Shown: positions 33,748 to 42,646 of the stretch, one piece after another
How the letters are laid out: every line of letters begins with the position of its first letter
Position numbering within the stretch: position 1 is the stretch's first letter
Assembly (NCBI GenBank): GCA_036268075.1
Contig: DATAUV010000112.1
Span: forward strand, 1-64,000
Length of the DNA stretch: 64,000 bases
Direction of reading: 5' to 3'
Origin: DATARH01 sp036268075
GTDB lineage: Bacteria; Pseudomonadota; Alphaproteobacteria; ATCC43930; CGMCC-115725
The notes under the pieces: model-generated
The model's input: the letters and a program-made list of their open reading frames with translations, nothing else
Told to the model about the DNA's origin: nothing
Database searches by the model: none
Program-made: the position numbers and the translations under genes

Positions 33748-35127
33748 TCAGGTCTCCGGCAGCGTCAGCCCGCTTTCGGCGAGCTGTGCGGCGAGCTCGC
33801 CCTTGACGCGGGCAAAGCCTTCCTCGGTGGTGGCCTCGGCGCGGGCGACGACCAGGGCGCCGGTGTTCGAGGCACGCACCAGCCACCAGCCGTCATCGGT
33901 CTTGACCCGCACACCGTCGATATCGGTGATCGCGGCGCCGCGCGCTTTCATGCGCTCGTGGATTTCCTTGACGATGACGAATTTGCGCGCCTCGCTGCAC
34001 GGGAGGCGCAGTTCCGGCGTGTTGATGACCTGCGGCATCTCGTCGAGCATGTCGGCGAGGCTTTTTTCCGAGCGGCCGAGGATGCCGAGGAGGCGCACCG
34101 CGACGTAGACCGCGTCGTCGTAGCCGTAATAGTGGTCGGCGTAAAAGATGTGGCCGCTCATCTCGCCGGCGAGTGGGGCGCCGGTTTCGGCCATCAGGGA
34201 CTTGATCCGCGAATGCCCGGTCGGCGCCATCACCGGGTCGCCGCCGAGCCGCGCGACCTCGTCGAACAGCACCTGGCTCGCCTTGACGTCGGCGAGGATT
34301 TTGGCGCCGGGCAGGTTCGTCAGCAGGTCGCGCGCGAGGATCATCACAAGCTGGTCGCCCCACAGGATGCGGCCCCGCGCATCGACGACCCCGATGCGGT
34401 CGCCGTCGCCGTCAAAGGCGATGCCGAGGTCGCATTTCTCGTTGGCGACGATTTCCTGGAGCTGAACCAGGTTTTCGGCGACGGTCGGGTCGGGGTGGTG
34501 GGCCGGAAAGTTCCCGTCGATTTTCTGGTTGATCAGCACGTGGTCGCCGGGCAGCACCTTGGTCAGCGCGGTGATCGCGTCGCCGGTCGCGCCGTTGCCC
34601 GGGTCCCACGCGACCTTCATCAGCTTGGCGCCGTCGTAATCGTGCTGGACGCGGTCGAGGTAGTCGGAAAAGACCACGCGCTGCGTCACTTGCCCGCGCG
34701 TGTTCGACGGCGGCCCCAGATTCTGCGCGGTCTGCGCCAGGCGCTGGATCGCCTCGCCGAAAAACGGCTTGCCCAGCAGCACCATCTTGAACCCGTTATG
34801 GTCGGGCGGGTTGTGCGAGCCCGTGACCATGAGGCCGCCGTCGACCCCCAGCGTCGCGGCCGCGAAATACAGCATTGGCGTCGGCCCGAGGCCCACGCGC
34901 ATGACGTCGACGCCGCCCTCGGCGAGCCCCTCGACCAGCGCCGCCTCGATTTCCTCCGAGGTCAGCCGCCCGTCATACCCGACCGCGACCTTGCGCCCGC
35001 CGGCCGCGATCAGCGTCGCGGCAAAGCAGCGGCCGAGCGCATGCGCGTCGGCGGCATGAAGCGTGTCGCCGACGATGCCGCGAATGTCGTACTCGCGCAG
35101 GATCGTGGGATCGAACCGATGTGGCAT
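33748..35127 (-). CDS. Phosphomannomutase/phosphoglucomutase
   Basis: 459 residues, four-domain alpha-D-phosphohexomutase. Phosphoserine loop in TGSHNPPDHNG, Mg-binding loop DGDGDRIG, sugar-binding GEMSGHIF and phosphate-binding RASNTGAL are all intact. It interconverts hexose 1- and 6-phosphates for nucleotide-sugar synthesis (ManB/AlgC-like). galU is directly upstream on the same strand. Confidence 0.94.
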   Translation of the reverse strand: MPHRFDPTILREYDIRGIVGDTLHAADAHALGRCFAATLIAAGGRKVAVGYDGRLTSEEIEAALVEGLAEGGVDVMRVGLGPTPMLYFAAATLGVDGGLMVTGSHNPPDHNGFKMVLLGKPFFGEAIQRLAQTAQNLGPPSNTRGQVTQRVVFSDYLDRVQHDYDGAKLMKVAWDPGNGATGDAITALTKVLPGDHVLINQKIDGNFPAHHPDPTVAENLVQLQEIVANEKCDLGIAFDGDGDRIGVVDARGRILWGDQLVMILARDLLTNLPGAKILADVKASQVLFDEVARLGGDPVMAPTGHSRIKSLMAETGAPLAGEMSGHIFYADHYYGYDDAVYVAVRLLGILGRSEKSLADMLDEMPQVINTPELRLPCSEARKFVIVKEIHERMKARGAAITDIDGVRVKTDDGWWLVRASNTGALVVARAEATTEEGFARVKGELAAQLAESGLTLPET

Positions 35128-35151
35128 TGGCGCGGTGTTCCTCTTTTACTC

Positions 35152-35181
35152 CCGTCATCCCGGCCTGCGCCGGGATGACGG
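35152..35181. repeat. Short palindrome, GTCATCCCGG family, copy 4
   Basis: CCGTCATCCCGGC (35152–35164) and GCCGGGATGACGG (35169–35181) with a 4-nt loop, a compact form of the family at 583 and 16921. It is between galU and the phosphohexomutase gene, so transcripts from galU would carry a strong 13-bp hairpin. It could attenuate or stabilise the message; no U-tract follows. Confidence 0.88.
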
Positions 35182-35189
35182 TTTGATTT

Positions 35190-36062
35190 CTACAGATAAT
35201 TCTTCAGCACCCGCCGCAGCCCGTCGCCGAGTTCCGGGTGGGCGAGGCCGAGGGCGAGGTTGGCTTCGAGAAAGCCGAGCTTGTCGCCGCAATCGAAGCG
35301 CCGCCCGGTCGTGCGCAGCCCGTGAAACGCCTGGCCGCTCTCGATCAGCGCGGCGAGCCCGTCGGTAAGCTGGATCTCGTTGCCGGCGCCGGGCCTGGTC
35401 TGGGCGAGGTGACCGAAAATCTCGGGCTGGATGATATAGCGGCCGATGATCGTCAGATTCGACGGCGCGACCTCGGGGTCGGGCTTTTCGACGACGCCCC
35501 TCGCCCGCGCCAGCGTGCCGTTGTCGGAGACGATGTCGAGGACGCCGTAGCGCTTGGTGTCCTGGCGCGGCACCTCGATCACCGCGACGACGTTGCCGCC
35601 GGTCTCGTCATAGGCGTCGACGAGCTGCTTGAGGCAGGGCGGGTCGCACACCATCAGATCGTCGACGAGGATCACCGCGAACGGCTCGTCGCCGACCAGG
35701 TTGCGGGCGCACCAGACCGCGTGGCCGAGGCCGAGCGGGCGTTGCTGGCGGGTAACCGCGACCTCGCCCGCGCGCGGCAGCCACCCCTCCATGTCGGCGA
35801 GCGGTTCGGTCTTGCCGCGCTCGCGCAGGGTCGCCTCGAGCTCGAACGACACGTCGAAATGGTCTTCCAGCGCACTCTTGGAGCGGCCGGTCACGAAATA
35901 GAACTCCTCGATCCCCGCCGCCCGCGCCTCCTCCAGCGCGTACTGGATCAGCGGCTTGTCGACGACGGTCAGCATCTCCTTCGGCATCGCCTTGGTCGCC
36001 GGAAGGATGCGGGTGCCGAGCCCCGCGACAGGAAAGACCGCTTTGCGGACGGGCTTGTGCAT
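35190..36062 (-). CDS. galU: UTP–glucose-1-phosphate uridylyltransferase
   Basis: About 290 residues. Makes UDP-glucose for polysaccharide and glycolipid synthesis. VFPVAGLGTRILPATKAMPKE opens the nucleotidyl-transferase fold; EVPRQDTKRYGV and GVVEKPDPEVAPS follow. ATG 36062 is used; a TTG at 36074 is an alternative. It would supply donor sugar for the EPS cluster at 42–49 kb. Confidence 0.96.
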   Translation of the reverse strand: MHKPVRKAVFPVAGLGTRILPATKAMPKEMLTVVDKPLIQYALEEARAAGIEEFYFVTGRSKSALEDHFDVSFELEATLRERGKTEPLADMEGWLPRAGEVAVTRQQRPLGLGHAVWCARNLVGDEPFAVILVDDLMVCDPPCLKQLVDAYDETGGNVVAVIEVPRQDTKRYGVLDIVSDNGTLARARGVVEKPDPEVAPSNLTIIGRYIIQPEIFGHLAQTRPGAGNEIQLTDGLAALIESGQAFHGLRTTGRRFDCGDKLGFLEANLALGLAHPELGDGLRRVLKNYL

Positions 36063-36208
36063 CGTGTCTCTCAACCGAGGGTGATCGGCGGCGACCGCCG
36101 CCGGCTAGGTATCATACTCGCGGGATAGCGCCTAGATTCGGTTAACGAGGCGCCGGGCCGCGCGGTTCAATGTCGGCCTTCAGTCCATGCCGGTGAAATG
36201 GCGGCCAC

Positions 36209-36889
36209 TTACCGCTGCCCGAGCAGCACGTCGCGGGCGCGGTCGATCTTGCCGGCGAGATAGTCGCTGCCGCCATGGAGCCGGCGGCGCAGGCGGCGAT
36301 GGGCGTCGTTGATCGCGGAATCGTCGGCGCCCGGGTCGACGCCGAGGATCGCGCGCGCCTCGCCGACGCTCATGTCGGCGCGGCTCGCGGTCGCCGTGCC
36401 CTGGTTCCCGGCCTCGGCGAGGTCGTCGAGCCAGCCCGGGTGGCGCTGGTCGAGATAGGCCTCGACGAGGTGCGCCGCCGCCGGGTCTTCGTCGCGGCAC
36501 TCGGTCAAGAGCATCACCAGCTCGTCGCGGGCGAGCTCGCTGAGTTGCGAGCCGGTAAAGACGCCGCGCATCACGGTGCCGGTGACGAGGCCGCTTTCGA
36601 GGTCCTGGGTCGCCCGCAGATACGGCGTCGCGATCGGCCCCTTGGGCGGGCTGAGGCGCGCGAGGACCGGGCGCAGGCGGCGGCGCCATGGGAACAGAAT
36701 CAGCAGCAGCGGCAGCCAGATGAGCCCATAGCGCTCGGACAGGATCACGCCGACGAGGAGGAGCGCGCCGAGGATCGCGACGGCCCATTCGAGGTGCCGG
36801 GCGAGCTTGCGTGGGTCTTCGTTGATGAACAGGTAGACGAGCGAGATGAGCCCGAGAAAGATCGCCAGGCCGCCGAGAAGGTAGGGCAT
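36209..36889 (-). CDS. Membrane protein with a degenerate J-like domain
   Basis: 226 residues. Two N-terminal hydrophobic helices (residues ~5–22 and ~36–68), a middle helical domain, and a C-terminal J-like domain (from about residue 170, SVGEARAILGVDPGADDSAINDAH). In active relatives the loop reads LHPDxGGSDYL; here it is RLHGGSDYL, so the HPD motif needed to stimulate Hsp70 is absent (His kept, PD lost). Family known as DnaJ-like membrane protein in alphaproteobacteria. Whether it still binds Hsp70 is doubtful. Confidence 0.88.
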   Translation of the reverse strand: MPYLLGGLAIFLGLISLVYLFINEDPRKLARHLEWAVAILGALLLVGVILSERYGLIWLPLLLILFPWRRRLRPVLARLSPPKGPIATPYLRATQDLESGLVTGTVMRGVFTGSQLSELARDELVMLLTECRDEDPAAAHLVEAYLDQRHPGWLDDLAEAGNQGTATASRADMSVGEARAILGVDPGADDSAINDAHRRLRRRLHGGSDYLAGKIDRARDVLLGQR

Positions 36890-36902
36890 CGCGCCGGCCG
36901 GC

Positions 36903-38963
36903 CTAGGCGGGCCTGAGCCAGACCGAGGTGTCGTGAAACACCCCGCCGCCGCGCGGCAGCCCCGGCTCGGCGCTGGTCAAAAGATTGATGCCGATCCCTT
37001 CCTCGAACGCTCCGTTGGGCCACAACCCCTCGACGACGATCACCCGCTTTTGCAACCCGTCAAAGGCGCGGGCGTGGACGACGACGCTGCCTTTCCCGTT
37101 GCCGATGCGCACGCGGTCGCCCTCGGCGAGGCCCAGCTCGGCCAGCGCCGCCGGATGGATCATCGCGGTCGGCCGGCCTTCCCGGGCAATGCCCGACGGG
37201 GTGTTGTTGAAGCTGGTGTTCAAGAACGAACGCGAAGGTGCTGGAACCATTCGGAAAGGCCGCTCCGGATCGCCGTCGTCGATGACCGCGACATGATCGG
37301 GAAAATCGGGCATCCCGGCATGGCTTGAGCCCATCGCCTTCCAGTTCGGGTGGAAATGGAACTTGCGGTCGCCGTGGCCGAAGCCGTTGAGGAAATGCCC
37401 GGTCTCGAAACCCGGCCAGAAATCGTGCCAGGTGCCTTCGTCGAACTGATCGCGGCCGGGCAGGTCGCTGACGTGCAGCGCCTCGTCGATGATTTCGATC
37501 GCGCTCATGTCGAACCCGCGATGGTCGGCGCCGAGCCGGTGGGCGAGGGCGCACAGCATGTCGTGGTTCGACCGGCATTCGGCATGCGGCGGCACCATCG
37601 CGCGGCCGACCTGCAGGTAGGTGTGGGCGCCGGCGGTGTAGATGTCGTCGTGTTCGAGGAACGTCGTCGCCGGCAGGACGATGTCGGCCATCGCCGCCGT
37701 CTCGGTCATAAACTGCTCGTGGACGCAGACGAAGAGGTCGTCGCGGTGGAAGCCCTGATGCACGAGCCCGCTTTCGGGGGCGACGACCATCGGGTTGGTG
37801 TTCTGGATCAGCAGGGCCGAAACCGGCGGGCCGTCGCCGATATCGCGCTTGTCGCCGCAGAGGATCGGGCCGATCCGGCATTGGTCGAGGAGGCGGGTCG
37901 ACGGGTCGAGCCGGTCAAGCCCCTCGATCAGCGTGCGGTCGAGCGGCACGAGGCCGTGGTTAGAGTAATGCGCGCCGCCGCCCTCGTATTGCCACGCCCC
38001 GGTCACCGCCGGCAGGCACAGCGCCGCGTGCATCTGCGCCGCCCCGTTGCGCTGCCGCGAAAACCCGTAGCCGAAGCGGAAAAAACTGCGCCGGGTGCGG
38101 CCGAGGAGGCGGGCGAACTCGGTGATCTGCGCCGCGGGAACTCCGCTGATCGCGGCCGCCCATGCGGGGCCTCGGCCTTGCAGATGCGCCTCCAGCCCGG
38201 CGGGGTCGTCGGTGTAGCGGGCCATGTACGCGCGGTCGGCGAGGCCCTCGGCGAAGAGCACGTGCATGACCCCGCAGGCGAGCGCGCCGTCGGTGCCGGG
38301 CAGCACGGCGAGGTGCATGTCGGCGAGCTCGGCGGTGCCGGTGCGGTAGGGGTCGACGACGACGAGCTTCGCGCCGCGCTCCTTCCGCGCCTTCGCGATG
38401 TGGGTCATCACGTTGACCTGCGTCGAGACCGGGTTCCCGCCCCACACGACGATCAGATCCGACCGCGCCATCTCGCGCCCGTCGACCCCGCGCTTGGTGC
38501 CGATGCCGGCGAGCCAGCCGGCATCGGTCAGCATGTTGCAGATCGTCAGGTCTTCGCGCGAATAGCGCATCGCGTGGCGCAGCCTGTTGAGCCCGTCGCG
38601 CTGAATGAGCCCCATCGTGCCCGCGTAATAATAGGGCCACACCGTCTCGCTGCCGTGGCACTGAGCGGCGCGGGCGAACCGCTCGGCGACCTCGTCGAGC
38701 GCGTCCTCCCACGAGATCGACTGAAACGCGGCGCGTCCGACGCCTTTCTCGCCGACCCGGCGCAGCGGCACCGACAGCCGCTCGGGGTGGTACTGCCGCT
38801 CCGCATAGCGCGCAACCTTGGCGCAGACGACGCCGTCGGTATAACCCTGCCCCCGCGCCCCGTGCACACGCCCGATCCGGTCGCCGTCGAGCCGCTCGAC
38901 CTCAAGGGCGCAGGCGCTCGGGCAATCGTGCGGGCAGACGGTAAAGGCGGTGTCGAGCGGCAT
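36903..38963 (-). CDS. Molybdopterin-dependent oxidoreductase (DMSO reductase family)
   Basis: 686 residues. N-terminal 4Fe–4S site CPHDCPSAC with a fourth Cys in DGVVCAKV, the molybdopterin-binding core (SDLIVVWGGNPVSTQ, VDPYRTGTAELAD), and the C-terminal molydopterin-dinucleotide domain (AMIHPAALAELGLAEGDRV). No TAT signal, so probably cytosolic. Electron partners are not adjacent; the substrate is unknown. Confidence 0.93.
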   Translation of the reverse strand: MPLDTAFTVCPHDCPSACALEVERLDGDRIGRVHGARGQGYTDGVVCAKVARYAERQYHPERLSVPLRRVGEKGVGRAAFQSISWEDALDEVAERFARAAQCHGSETVWPYYYAGTMGLIQRDGLNRLRHAMRYSREDLTICNMLTDAGWLAGIGTKRGVDGREMARSDLIVVWGGNPVSTQVNVMTHIAKARKERGAKLVVVDPYRTGTAELADMHLAVLPGTDGALACGVMHVLFAEGLADRAYMARYTDDPAGLEAHLQGRGPAWAAAISGVPAAQITEFARLLGRTRRSFFRFGYGFSRQRNGAAQMHAALCLPAVTGAWQYEGGGAHYSNHGLVPLDRTLIEGLDRLDPSTRLLDQCRIGPILCGDKRDIGDGPPVSALLIQNTNPMVVAPESGLVHQGFHRDDLFVCVHEQFMTETAAMADIVLPATTFLEHDDIYTAGAHTYLQVGRAMVPPHAECRSNHDMLCALAHRLGADHRGFDMSAIEIIDEALHVSDLPGRDQFDEGTWHDFWPGFETGHFLNGFGHGDRKFHFHPNWKAMGSSHAGMPDFPDHVAVIDDGDPERPFRMVPAPSRSFLNTSFNNTPSGIAREGRPTAMIHPAALAELGLAEGDRVRIGNGKGSVVVHARAFDGLQKRVIVVEGLWPNGAFEEGIGINLLTSAEPGLPRGGGVFHDTSVWLRPA

Positions 38964-38970
38964 GGCCGCC

Positions 38971-39285
38971 TCAGTGTCCGGGAAGGAGCCGCAATACGGC
39001 GAGGATGGTCGCCGCCTGCGCGAAGCCGACCCCGATAACCCATTTGATCGTGTCGGATATCCTTCCTTCGAGCCGAGCTTCGGTGCCCCTGATCTCTCCG
39101 CGAACCTGCTCGATTGTCGTGCTGAGGCGAGCCTCCGCCGCCTTGAGCTCACTGCGAATGTTGTCGCTGGACAGGGCAAGGTCGCCTTTGGTAGCGAGCT
39201 GCTCGTCGAAATAATCGGCGAGCGCCTCGACCTGTTCTTCGGTGAAGCCCGCGCGTTGCAGCTTGAGGATTGCGGTTGCGGTCAT
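38971..39285 (-). CDS. Coiled-coil protein with C-terminal membrane helix (CCDC90/DUF1640-like)
   Basis: About 104 residues. FTEEQVEALADYFDEQLATKGDL is followed by a helical coiled-coil and a C-terminal hydrophobic helix (WVIGVGFAQAATILAVLRLL). The layout matches small DUF1640/CCDC90 proteins of bacteria. It ends 7 nt before the molybdopterin enzyme start on the same strand, so co-transcription is possible. Function unknown. Confidence 0.78.
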   Translation of the reverse strand: MTATAILKLQRAGFTEEQVEALADYFDEQLATKGDLALSSDNIRSELKAAEARLSTTIEQVRGEIRGTEARLEGRISDTIKWVIGVGFAQAATILAVLRLLPGH

Positions 39286-39354
39286 TATCGCCCTTTCATG
39301 CGACAATATCGGTGCCGCGCGGCATTCAGTCAAACATAGGCGTCAGGAGCCGAG

Positions 39355-40530
39355 ATGAGTTTCGCACTAACCGGAGAACAGGAGGAAATCCGCGAGGCGG
39401 TGGCGCGGTTGTGTACGCGGTTTGACGATGCGTACTGGCTGAAGCGCGATACCGAGGGCGGGTTTCCGCACGAATTCCACCAGGCGATGGCGGCTGGCGG
39501 GTGGCTCGGCGTGGCGATGCCGGAGGAGTTCGGCGGCAGCGGGCTCGGCATTACCGAGGCGGCGGTCGTCATGCAGGCGGTGGCGCAGTCCGGGGCCGGG
39601 TTTTCGGGCGCGTCGGCGGTGCACATGAACATCTTCGGGCTGCATCCCGCGGTCGTCTTCGGCAACGACGAGCAGCGCCGGCGCTGGCTCCCGCCGTTGA
39701 TCGCCGGCAAGGAGAAGGCCTGTTTCGCGGTCACCGAGCCCGATGTCGGGCTCGACACGACGCACATCAAGACGCGCGCGGTGAAGGAGGGGAACGGCTA
39801 CACGATCACCGGCCGCAAAATCTGGACCTCGACCGCCCAGGTCACCGAAAAGATGCTGATCCTGACGCGCACCACCGCGTACGAGGATTCGGCGCGGCCG
39901 TCGCAAGGGATGACGCTGTTCTACACCGACCTCGACCGCAGCGCGGTCGAGGTGCGGGAAATCCCCAAGATGGGGCGGCACGCCGTCGATTCGAACATGC
40001 TGTTCATCGACGGGCTCAAGGTGCCCTTGGAGGACCGGATTGGCGAGGAAGGGAAGGGGTTCCAGTACATCCTGCACGGGATGAACCCGGAGCGCATCCT
40101 GATCGCGGCCGAGGCAGTGGGGCTCGGCCGCGTCGCGCTGGCCCGCGCCGCGCGCTATGCCGGCGAGCGCGTCGTGTTCGGCCGCCCGATCGGGCAGAAC
40201 CAGGGCATCCAGCACCCGCTCGCCGAGCGCTGGGTCGAGCTGGAGGCGGCCGAGCTACTGGTGCTGCGCGCCGCCGCCGCCTACGACGCGCATGACAAAC
40301 CGGAGATGGTCGGCGCCTACGCCAACGCCGCCAAATACTTCGCCGGCGAGGCGGGCGCCAAAGCCTGCGAGACCGCGATGCTGACCCATGGCGGCATGGG
40401 CTACGCCAAGGAATTCCACGTCGAACGCTATTTTCGCGAAGCCCAGATCGCCCGCATCGCGCCGGTCATGTCGCAGCTCATCCTGTCCAATATCGGCGAG
40501 CGCGTGCTGGGCCTGCCGAAATCGTATTGA
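39355..40530 (+). CDS. Acyl-CoA dehydrogenase
   Basis: 391 residues, full-length FAD-dependent acyl-CoA dehydrogenase: N-terminal helical domain, FAVTEPDVGLDTTHIKT and GRKIWTSTA (FAD/substrate sites), and C-terminal GGMGYAKEFHVERYFREAQI. The usual C-terminal catalytic Glu motif (YEGT) is replaced by IAPV; a Glu in GMNPERILIAAE sits where isovaleryl-CoA dehydrogenase types keep the base. This suggests a branched-chain or similar substrate. Stop codon lies at the edge of a palindrome. Confidence 0.92.
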   Translation: MSFALTGEQEEIREAVARLCTRFDDAYWLKRDTEGGFPHEFHQAMAAGGWLGVAMPEEFGGSGLGITEAAVVMQAVAQSGAGFSGASAVHMNIFGLHPAVVFGNDEQRRRWLPPLIAGKEKACFAVTEPDVGLDTTHIKTRAVKEGNGYTITGRKIWTSTAQVTEKMLILTRTTAYEDSARPSQGMTLFYTDLDRSAVEVREIPKMGRHAVDSNMLFIDGLKVPLEDRIGEEGKGFQYILHGMNPERILIAAEAVGLGRVALARAARYAGERVVFGRPIGQNQGIQHPLAERWVELEAAELLVLRAAAAYDAHDKPEMVGAYANAAKYFAGEAGAKACETAMLTHGGMGYAKEFHVERYFREAQIARIAPVMSQLILSNIGERVLGLPKSY

Positions 40531-40606
40531 CGTAGCTGGACCGCGGGCGTCCCGCCCGCATTCTTTCGCCAAAGATGCGAGCGGGACGCCCGCGGTCCAG
40601 CTACGT
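40528..40606. repeat. Intergenic palindrome, GGACCGCGGGCG family, copy 1
   Basis: Arms TGACGTAGCTGGACCGCGGG... (from 40528) and its complement (ending 40606), around a loop of about 25 nt containing TTCTTTCGCCAAAGATGC. The left arm supplies the TGA of the acyl-CoA dehydrogenase and the right arm the TAG of the hicAB relic, so both convergent reading frames end in the element. Relatives at 53040 and 62298. Confidence 0.93.
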
Positions 40607-40794
40607 CACGCGCTCCAGTGCATCGGCGATAAAGGCATTGACGCTCTTGCGCCCACGTGCCGCGGCGGCGGCGATGCGCCGGTGGAGCTCCGGCGCCAGC
40701 GGCCTGAAACAGGGCCTCGACGTCCGATATTGGCCCGCACCGGGTCGGCGAAGATCGCGTCAAGGGTTCCGCGGTGCTTGCCGGTCATCCGCAT
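40601..40794 (-). pseudogene. hicAB toxin–antitoxin relic (fused HicA start and HicB end)
   Basis: Read on the minus strand, the first part encodes MTGKHRGTLDAIFADPVRANI, the start of a HicA-type toxin (main ATG 40788). After a small deletion the frame shifts, and DVEALFQAAGA continues HicA in the next frame. A second shift leads into ELHRRIAAAAARGRKSVNA and FIADALERVT, the ribbon–helix–helix end of HicB, closing with TAG at 40601. The middle of hicA and most of hicB are missing. This is a gene remnant and unlikely to be functional. Confidence 0.82.
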
Positions 40795-40883
40795 CGACAC
40801 CACAAAATGGTGTCACATTTGCGATATGGCAACACCGATCGCTTCGGCCCATCATGGGCAAAGGCTCAGGGAGGGAACAGAGC

Positions 40884-41696
40884 GTGCCGGGAGATCGCCG
40901 TGTGGCCATAGCCGGGTTCGGCGCGATCGGGACGGTGGTCGCCCGATACCTCGATCAGGGGATCGAGGGGATGGAGCTCGTCACGGTCTCGGCGCGGGAT
41001 GCGGCGAAGGCTTCGGCGGCGATGGCGGGGTTTGCGCGCAGGGTGCCGGTGGTGCCGCTCGCCGAATTATGGGAGGGGGCCGACATCGTCGTCGAGTGTG
41101 CCCCGGCGGCGGTGTTGCGCGAGCTCGCCGAGCCGGCGCTGACGAACGGACGCACCCTCATCACGCTGAGCTGCGGGGCGCTCCTCGACAATTACGACCT
41201 CGTCGGCCTGGCGCGCACGCATGGCGGCCGCATCCTGGTGCCGACCGGCGCGCTGCTGGCGCTCGACGCGGTGCAGGCCGCCGCGGTCGGCGAGATCGCG
41301 CGCATCCACATGACCACGCGCAAGCCGCCGAACGGGCTCGACGGCGCGCCCTATCTGGTGGCGAACGGGATCGACGTGACCGGCCTCAATGCCGCCAAGC
41401 TCGTCTTCACCGGCAGCGCGCGGGAGGCGGCGCGAGGTTTTCCCGCCAACGTCAATGTCGCCGCCGCGCTGGCGATGGCCGGCGTCGGCCCCGACCGCAC
41501 CACGATCGAAATCTGGGCCGACCCCGCCGTCACCCGCAACATGCACCGCATCGAGGTCGAAGCGGATTCGGCGCGTTTCGCCTTCGAGATCGAGAACGTG
41601 CCGAGCCTCGAAAACCCCCGCACCGGCAAACTGACCGCGCTGTCGGTGGTCGCGCTGCTGCGGAAGATGGCGAGCCCGCTCGCGATCGGGACGTGA
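40884..41696 (+). CDS. nadX: L-aspartate dehydrogenase
   Basis: About 270 residues. N-terminal Rossmann motif VAIAGFGAIGTVV, ADIVVECAPAAVLRE, then SCGALLDNYDLV and the substrate-site block VNVAAALAMAGVGPDRT followed by IEIWADP, typical of NadX-like aspartate dehydrogenases. It oxidises aspartate to iminoaspartate for NAD synthesis or catabolism. GTG 40884 has an AGGGAGG ribosome-binding site 9 nt upstream; ATG 40854 is the alternative. nadA and nadC are not in the window. Confidence 0.9.
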   Translation: MPGDRRVAIAGFGAIGTVVARYLDQGIEGMELVTVSARDAAKASAAMAGFARRVPVVPLAELWEGADIVVECAPAAVLRELAEPALTNGRTLITLSCGALLDNYDLVGLARTHGGRILVPTGALLALDAVQAAAVGEIARIHMTTRKPPNGLDGAPYLVANGIDVTGLNAAKLVFTGSAREAARGFPANVNVAAALAMAGVGPDRTTIEIWADPAVTRNMHRIEVEADSARFAFEIENVPSLENPRTGKLTALSVVALLRKMASPLAIGT

Positions 41697-41965
41697 TGAT
41701 CCGCGTATTGCTGGCCCTGGCACTGTGGCTGCTGGCGGGGCCGGCATTCGCCGCGAAGGGGGCCGAAGCCGCGGCCGTGCTGGCGAGCCCCGACGCGCTG
41801 GCGGCGGCGGCCCCGCCCTCGCAACAGTTCGTCTAGGTCGCCTCGGTCGGCGGCGCCCCCGCGAACGGGTGGCGATACGGCGGCTGCGGGCTGCTTTATT
41901 CGCGCGGCACGAGCACCGCGACAGGAATTTACGGAGAGGTGTTGAACCGGGCGTCAGGCGTCTAG
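41696..41965 (+). pseudogene. Small secreted protein gene interrupted by an amber codon
   Basis: The frame starts at ATG 41696, 1 nt overlapping the nadX stop (TGATG), with signal peptide VLLALALWLLAGPAFAAKG. It reads to TAG at 41834–41836 (46 residues), yet the same frame continues without a break as VASVGGAPANGWRYGGCGLL, then YSRGTSTATGIYGEVLNRAS, to TAG at 41963. The downstream half looks like real protein. So this is probably a broken gene, or less likely one with read-through. Confidence 0.6.
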
Positions 41966-42127
41966 TTTTTGTTGTCCATGGCGAGCCGCGTTCATTCGCG
42001 GAGGGCGTTCGCTGATCTCCCGCTTATGCTTGCGGTCGATTTGACCGCGCGGCGGTCTCACCATTTAGGCGAGACGGCGTGCCTTATACGTCAGGTTTTT
42101 TACACAAATTCCTGTGTGCGGGACTTG

Positions 42128-42598
42128 TCAGCAGCCGCTGCCCCGACGGCTGGGGCTGACGCAGTTGCTGGTCGTCAACTGGGTGCTGCTCGTGCCTATC
42201 GTCGAAAGCAAGGCGGCGGCGCCACCGCCGGAATTGAACGCGGTCACGATCGACGCCGGCGCGGAGGCGATAGCCGCCTGGATCTGCTGCTGCGCAGCCT
42301 GCGCGTTCGGCGAGCTGCTGCTGGCGAAGAACACCGCGGCTTCGGCGAGGCCGCCGCCGAGGGCCGTCTGCACCGTCGCGGTCGCCGTAAGCGCCAATTG
42401 GGTAACCGCGGCGGCGAGCGAAGGGTTGGCCTCGACCGCCGCGGCGACCGCGTCGGAGAGCGCCTGTCCGCCGTCGGGATACTGCGCGATGATGGCCGCG
42501 ATCTGAGACTGCGCCGTTCCCGAATCCTGCGCCGATGCTAGCGCCGGAACGCCGACGAGGCAAAGCACGACGAACAACCGCGAAAGAACTTTAGTCAT
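42128..42598 (-). CDS. Secreted alanine-rich protein of unknown function
   Basis: 156 residues. Signal peptide (LFVVLCLVGVPALASA, cleaved after ASA), then an Ala/Gln-rich helical region and a Ser/Thr-rich C-terminal end with one Cys at SNC and one at the terminus. A good ribosome-binding site AAGGAG precedes ATG 42598. It lies directly downstream of the outer-membrane barrel, so is probably part of the polysaccharide unit. No family recognised. Confidence 0.78.
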   Translation of the reverse strand: MTKVLSRLFVVLCLVGVPALASAQDSGTAQSQIAAIIAQYPDGGQALSDAVAAAVEANPSLAAAVTQLALTATATVQTALGGGLAEAAVFFASSSSPNAQAAQQQIQAAIASAPASIVTAFNSGGGAAALLSTIGTSSTQLTTSNCVSPSRRGSGC

Positions 42599-42646
42599 CT
42601 CCGGCTCCTTGCCTCCTGCGGGGGATCAGGTTTAGGCCCGCCGCCG

